From ZC4RG30 sp039932715 (GTDB lineage: Bacteria > Pseudomonadota > Gammaproteobacteria > Steroidobacterales > Steroidobacteraceae), in assembly GCA_039932715.1 (NCBI GenBank), contig JBDTPN010000010.1, forward strand, positions 26,585 to 90,584: DNA of 64,000 nt, read 5' to 3'. The position numbers were made by a program, and so were the translations under genes. Of the stretch, positions 61,620 through 64,000 are shown one piece after another. Each line of letters starts with the position of its first letter. The first letter of the stretch is position 1. The notes below the pieces were generated by a model. The model saw nothing but the letters and a program-made list of their open reading frames with translations. It was not told the origin of the DNA and searched no databases.

Positions 61620-62078
61620 TCAGCGTTTGGGCTGCTGGATCATCTCAAAGTGATTGCCGGCCGGATCCACGCCCATGCCAATCACGATGCCGGTCTTGCC
61701 AAACTCAAACGGCTCGCGCTGCATCTTGCCACCCGCTGCCTTCAATGCAGCCACGGTGGCCGCCATGTCGGTGACGTTGAAGACCACATGAGCAATGTCA
61801 TCTTTCACGTCATCGGAAGCGCGCTGCATGATGACCAGGTCACCATTGGCATTGGCCTTGGCCGCTTCGACAGTGGCGCCGAAATCGAGCATTAGTTCCA
61901 GCATCGTCGGTTGCTCGATGCGTTGTACTTCCTGCATGCCGAAAGCGGCCTTGTAGAATTTCGCGACGGCGGCCGGATCCTTGGCGCCAATGCGCACGCC
62001 ATTGAGGGATACCCCGGCAGTTGCGGCAACGGCGAACATCAGTGCGCCGGCCAGCAGAATCCCTGAAAAGCTTTTCAT
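61620..62078 (-). CDS. Secreted VOC-superfamily (glyoxalase-like) protein
   Basis: 152 residues. Signal peptide (FSGILLAGALMFAVAATAG) then a VOC betaalphabetabetabeta module: SLNGVRIGAKDPAAVAKFYKAAFGMQEVQ, VIMQRASDDVKDDIAHVVFNVTDMAATVAALKAAGG and GVDPAGNHFEMIQQ. The His and Glu at the end are typical metal-ligand positions. Export is unusual for glyoxalase-like proteins. GGAGGGG precedes the ATG at 62078. Confidence 0.85.
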   Translation of the reverse strand: MKSFSGILLAGALMFAVAATAGVSLNGVRIGAKDPAAVAKFYKAAFGMQEVQRIEQPTMLELMLDFGATVEAAKANANGDLVIMQRASDDVKDDIAHVVFNVTDMAATVAALKAAGGKMQREPFEFGKTGIVIGMGVDPAGNHFEMIQQPKR

Positions 62079-62109
62079 TCGACCCCCTCCAGTTGTTTGG
62101 CAACGCGGA

Positions 62110-63525
62110 TCATACCGCGGAACTTCGCAGCACCTTTCCCGGGTTGAGGATGCCGTTGGGGTCCAGCGCCTGCTTGATGCTGCGCATGGCGGCCAGCTCG
62201 GCGGGCTGTGCGTAGCGCTCAAGTTCCGCGACCTTGAGCTGGCCGATACCGTGCTCGGCGCTGAAGCTGCCGCCCATGTCTGCCACCAGCTCATGGATGG
62301 CGCGCTGCAGGACTGGCTGGCGCGAGCGGAAGAGGGTCGCATCTGCGCCGGGCCGCTGGTTGACATTGAAGTGCAGGTTGCCGTCGCCAGCGTGCCCATA
62401 GGCAACCAGGAACCCTTCGGGCACCAGCTGCGCGGCGAGCTCAGCTCCCCGCTCTATCAGTTGCGGCACCGCTGACACTACAACACTGACGTCATGCTTG
62501 AGACTGCCGCCGGCGCGGCTTTGCGCCTCGGGCACGCTTTCGCGCAGGTGCCAGAATTGTTGACGTTGCTGGCCGGATCGTGCCACGGCAGCGTCCAGCG
62601 CTTCGCCGGCTTCGATGGCCGCGGCAAGAACCTGCTCCAGCAGGGCATCCAGATCTTCAATGCGGGAGCTGGTCAGTTCCACCAGCAGGTACCAGGCAGA
62701 GGGGGTGGTCCCAGGACTGCGCGTGCCAGGCACATGCGCAATCACCAGATCCAGTGCGGATTGGGGAATCAACTCGCAACTGGCCACCCGGTCCGAGCTG
62801 GCATCGCGCAGCCTGCCCAGCAATGCGATTGCAGCTTGCGGATGGGGCACACTGATCCAGGCCGTAGCGACACTTTGCGGTTGCGGGAACAATTTCAGGC
62901 AGGCTGCCGTAATGATTCCCAGTGTTCCCTCGCTGCCGATCATGAGGTCCTTGAGGTCGTAGCCGGTATTGTCCTTGCGCAGTGGTGAGAGGGCCGAGAT
63001 CACGTTGCCATCGGCCAGCACGACTTCCAGACCCAAGGTCAGGTCGCGCATCATTCCGTAACGCAGTACAGCCGTGCCGCCGGCATTGGTGGCCAGGTTG
63101 CCGCCGATCTGGCAGCTGCCCTCGGACCCGAGGCTCAGTGGAAACAGGCGCAGCGCATTTGCCGCGGCTGCCTGCACCGCAGCCAGCGTGCAGCCTGCTT
63201 CGGCCACCAGCGAAAAGTTGGCAGCGTCAACGTTGCGGATGCGATTGAGGCGACGCAGGGACAGCACGATCTGCCTGCCGGATGCATCCGGCGTTGCGCC
63301 ACCGCAGTAACCGGTATTGCCGCCCTGGGGCACAACGCCAAGGCCCACGCCGTTGCACCACGCAAGCAGGCGCGACACTTCGTCAGTGGAGGCGGGCTGG
63401 ACTATGGCCAGTGCAGCGCCCTGGAAAAGGCGCCGGTGATCGACGAGATAGGGCGCCTTGTCCTCGGACCTGGTCAGCAGCGCCGCGTCACCTATCAGTT
63501 CACGCAGGCGCGCCAGCAGATCCAC
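62110..63525 (-). CDS. FAD-binding oxidoreductase (D-lactate/D-2-hydroxyglutarate dehydrogenase-like)
   Basis: 471 residues, GTG start. FAD domain with PASTDEVSRLLAWCNGVGLGVVPQGGNTGYCGGATPD, LRRLNRIRNVD and the SLGSEGSCQIGGNLATNAGGTAVLRYG loop. DLMIGSEGTLGIITAACLKLFP follows, and GYGHAGDGNLHFN near the C-terminus has the metal-binding His pair. GlcD/D2HGDH family: oxidises a 2-hydroxyacid. 7 bp behind cfa in the same direction. Confidence 0.9.
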   Translation of the reverse strand: MDLLARLRELIGDAALLTRSEDKAPYLVDHRRLFQGAALAIVQPASTDEVSRLLAWCNGVGLGVVPQGGNTGYCGGATPDASGRQIVLSLRRLNRIRNVDAANFSLVAEAGCTLAAVQAAAANALRLFPLSLGSEGSCQIGGNLATNAGGTAVLRYGMMRDLTLGLEVVLADGNVISALSPLRKDNTGYDLKDLMIGSEGTLGIITAACLKLFPQPQSVATAWISVPHPQAAIALLGRLRDASSDRVASCELIPQSALDLVIAHVPGTRSPGTTPSAWYLLVELTSSRIEDLDALLEQVLAAAIEAGEALDAAVARSGQQRQQFWHLRESVPEAQSRAGGSLKHDVSVVVSAVPQLIERGAELAAQLVPEGFLVAYGHAGDGNLHFNVNQRPGADATLFRSRQPVLQRAIHELVADMGGSFSAEHGIGQLKVAELERYAQPAELAAMRSIKQALDPNGILNPGKVLRSSAV

Positions 63526-63532
63526 GGGATTC

Positions 63533-64000
63533 CTAGGCTGCAGCGATGGCGGCGCGGCGGCAATCCGGCTTGGTCAGCAACATCTGCACGTCACCCAGCT
63601 GCCGCTCTGCGAATCCGCCCTCGCAGTAGCACAGATAAAACTCCCACAGCCGCACGAAGCTTTCCGGGTAACCCAGGTTGCGTACCTGGGCGATATTGGC
63701 AAAGAACTTCTCGCGCCAGATGCGCAGGGTGGGCGCGTAGTGCGGACCGATATCCTCGAAATTGAACAGCTTCATGTCGGTCACGCGGGTCACCGAATCG
63801 GCAATCGCCGTGACGGAGGGAATAAAGCTGCCGGGGAACACGAAGCGCTGGATGTAGTCCACCGACCGCAGCGCGCGTGCGTAGTACTGGTCCTGCAATG
63901 TGATGGCCTGCAGCAGCATCGCGCCGGAGGCCTTTAGCAGCGACGAACACTTGGCGAAGTAGGTGTCGAGGTAACGGGCACCCACCGCTTCGATCATCTC
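63533..64000 (-). CDS. cfa: Cyclopropane-fatty-acyl-phospholipid synthase, C-terminal part
   Basis: Only the last ~155 residues are in the window; the gene continues past the right edge. EMIEAVGARYLDTYFAKCSSLLKASGAMLLQAITL is the CFA motif containing the SAM-domain continuation, followed by RSVDYIQRFVFPGSFIPS and a YLCYCEGGF ending. Transfers a methylene from SAM to unsaturated membrane phospholipids. The FAD oxidase follows by 7 bp. Confidence 0.92.
   Translation of the reverse strand, partial: EMIEAVGARYLDTYFAKCSSLLKASGAMLLQAITLQDQYYARALRSVDYIQRFVFPGSFIPSVTAIADSVTRVTDMKLFNFEDIGPHYAPTLRIWREKFFANIAQVRNLGYPESFVRLWEFYLCYCEGGFAERQLGDVQMLLTKPDCRRAAIAAA

Overview
This window looks like chromosomal DNA of a high-GC gammaproteobacterium with an oxidative, plant- or lignin-derived-carbon lifestyle. 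That is inferred from gammaproteobacterial core genes (typA/bipA, sthA, tesB, yaeQ, tas and a yadGH-type ABC pair). It is also inferred from a mix of PQQ enzymes, molybdenum hydroxylases, a carotenoid-oxygenase operon and DUF6152/DUF2092/DUF6249/DUF3106 proteins. Lineages related to Nevskiales/Steroidobacterales are plausible, but the sequence alone does not prove this. I saw no rRNA, tRNA, insertion sequence, prophage, integrase or CRISPR array. Genes are tightly packed, and many operon neighbours are coupled by ATGA, GTGA or TTGA overlaps.

Layout. 1-2.5 kb: a PQQ alcohol dehydrogenase cut by the window edge, behind an exported arylmalonate-decarboxylase-like protein. 3-4 kb: a lone sugar-nucleotide SDR. 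4.1-5.7 kb: a Cys-rich metallothionein-like protein, an AraC regulator and yaeQ. 5.7-11 kb: a cytochrome c-PQQ fusion (PVA-dehydrogenase type) and a Gly-rich protein, followed by a patch of decayed genes (DUF2092 with an internal stop, a glutaminase remnant, a frameshifted beta-barrel) around a cytochrome c'. 11-20.5 kb: two ECF sigma modules, a fatty acid desaturase, an SPFH/RHH/GST operon, an L,D-transpeptidase, a KAS III and a lipoprotein. 20.6-28 kb: a TPR-GGEEF diguanylate cyclase, divergent from a five-gene coupled operon (carotenoid-cleaving oxygenase, NTF2-like protein, Zn alcohol dehydrogenase, alpha/beta hydrolase, MFS transporter). 28-32 kb: a third ECF module, a 12-residue-repeat secreted protein and an alkaline phosphatase. 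32-40 kb: MerR, DUF6152, aldo/keto reductase, ABC-2 exporter, M1 peptidase, methyltransferase and bactofilin. 40.4-50 kb: two divergent molybdenum hydroxylases. One is a two-subunit enzyme. The other heads an eight-gene operon with a 4Fe-4S-type FAD subunit, a 54-residue one-helix protein, a b-type cytochrome, an esterase and an amidohydrolase. 50-64 kb: mostly housekeeping genes (RRM protein, def, sthA, ABC exporters, rhomboid, typA, MarR, ferredoxin-NADP reductase, tesB, VOC, FAD oxidase, start-truncated cfa).

The strongest candidates for something undescribed are four. (i) The 43.2-50.0 kb operon, where a Tat-exported PaoABC-like molybdenum enzyme appears hard-wired to a membrane cytochrome b. 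(ii) The putative lanthanide-type PQQ dehydrogenase that lacks the family's adjacent-cysteine pair and is paired with an exported arylmalonate decarboxylase. (iii) The fully coupled carotenoid/stilbene-cleavage operon. (iv) The 56-residue, 12-Cys metallothionein-like protein.
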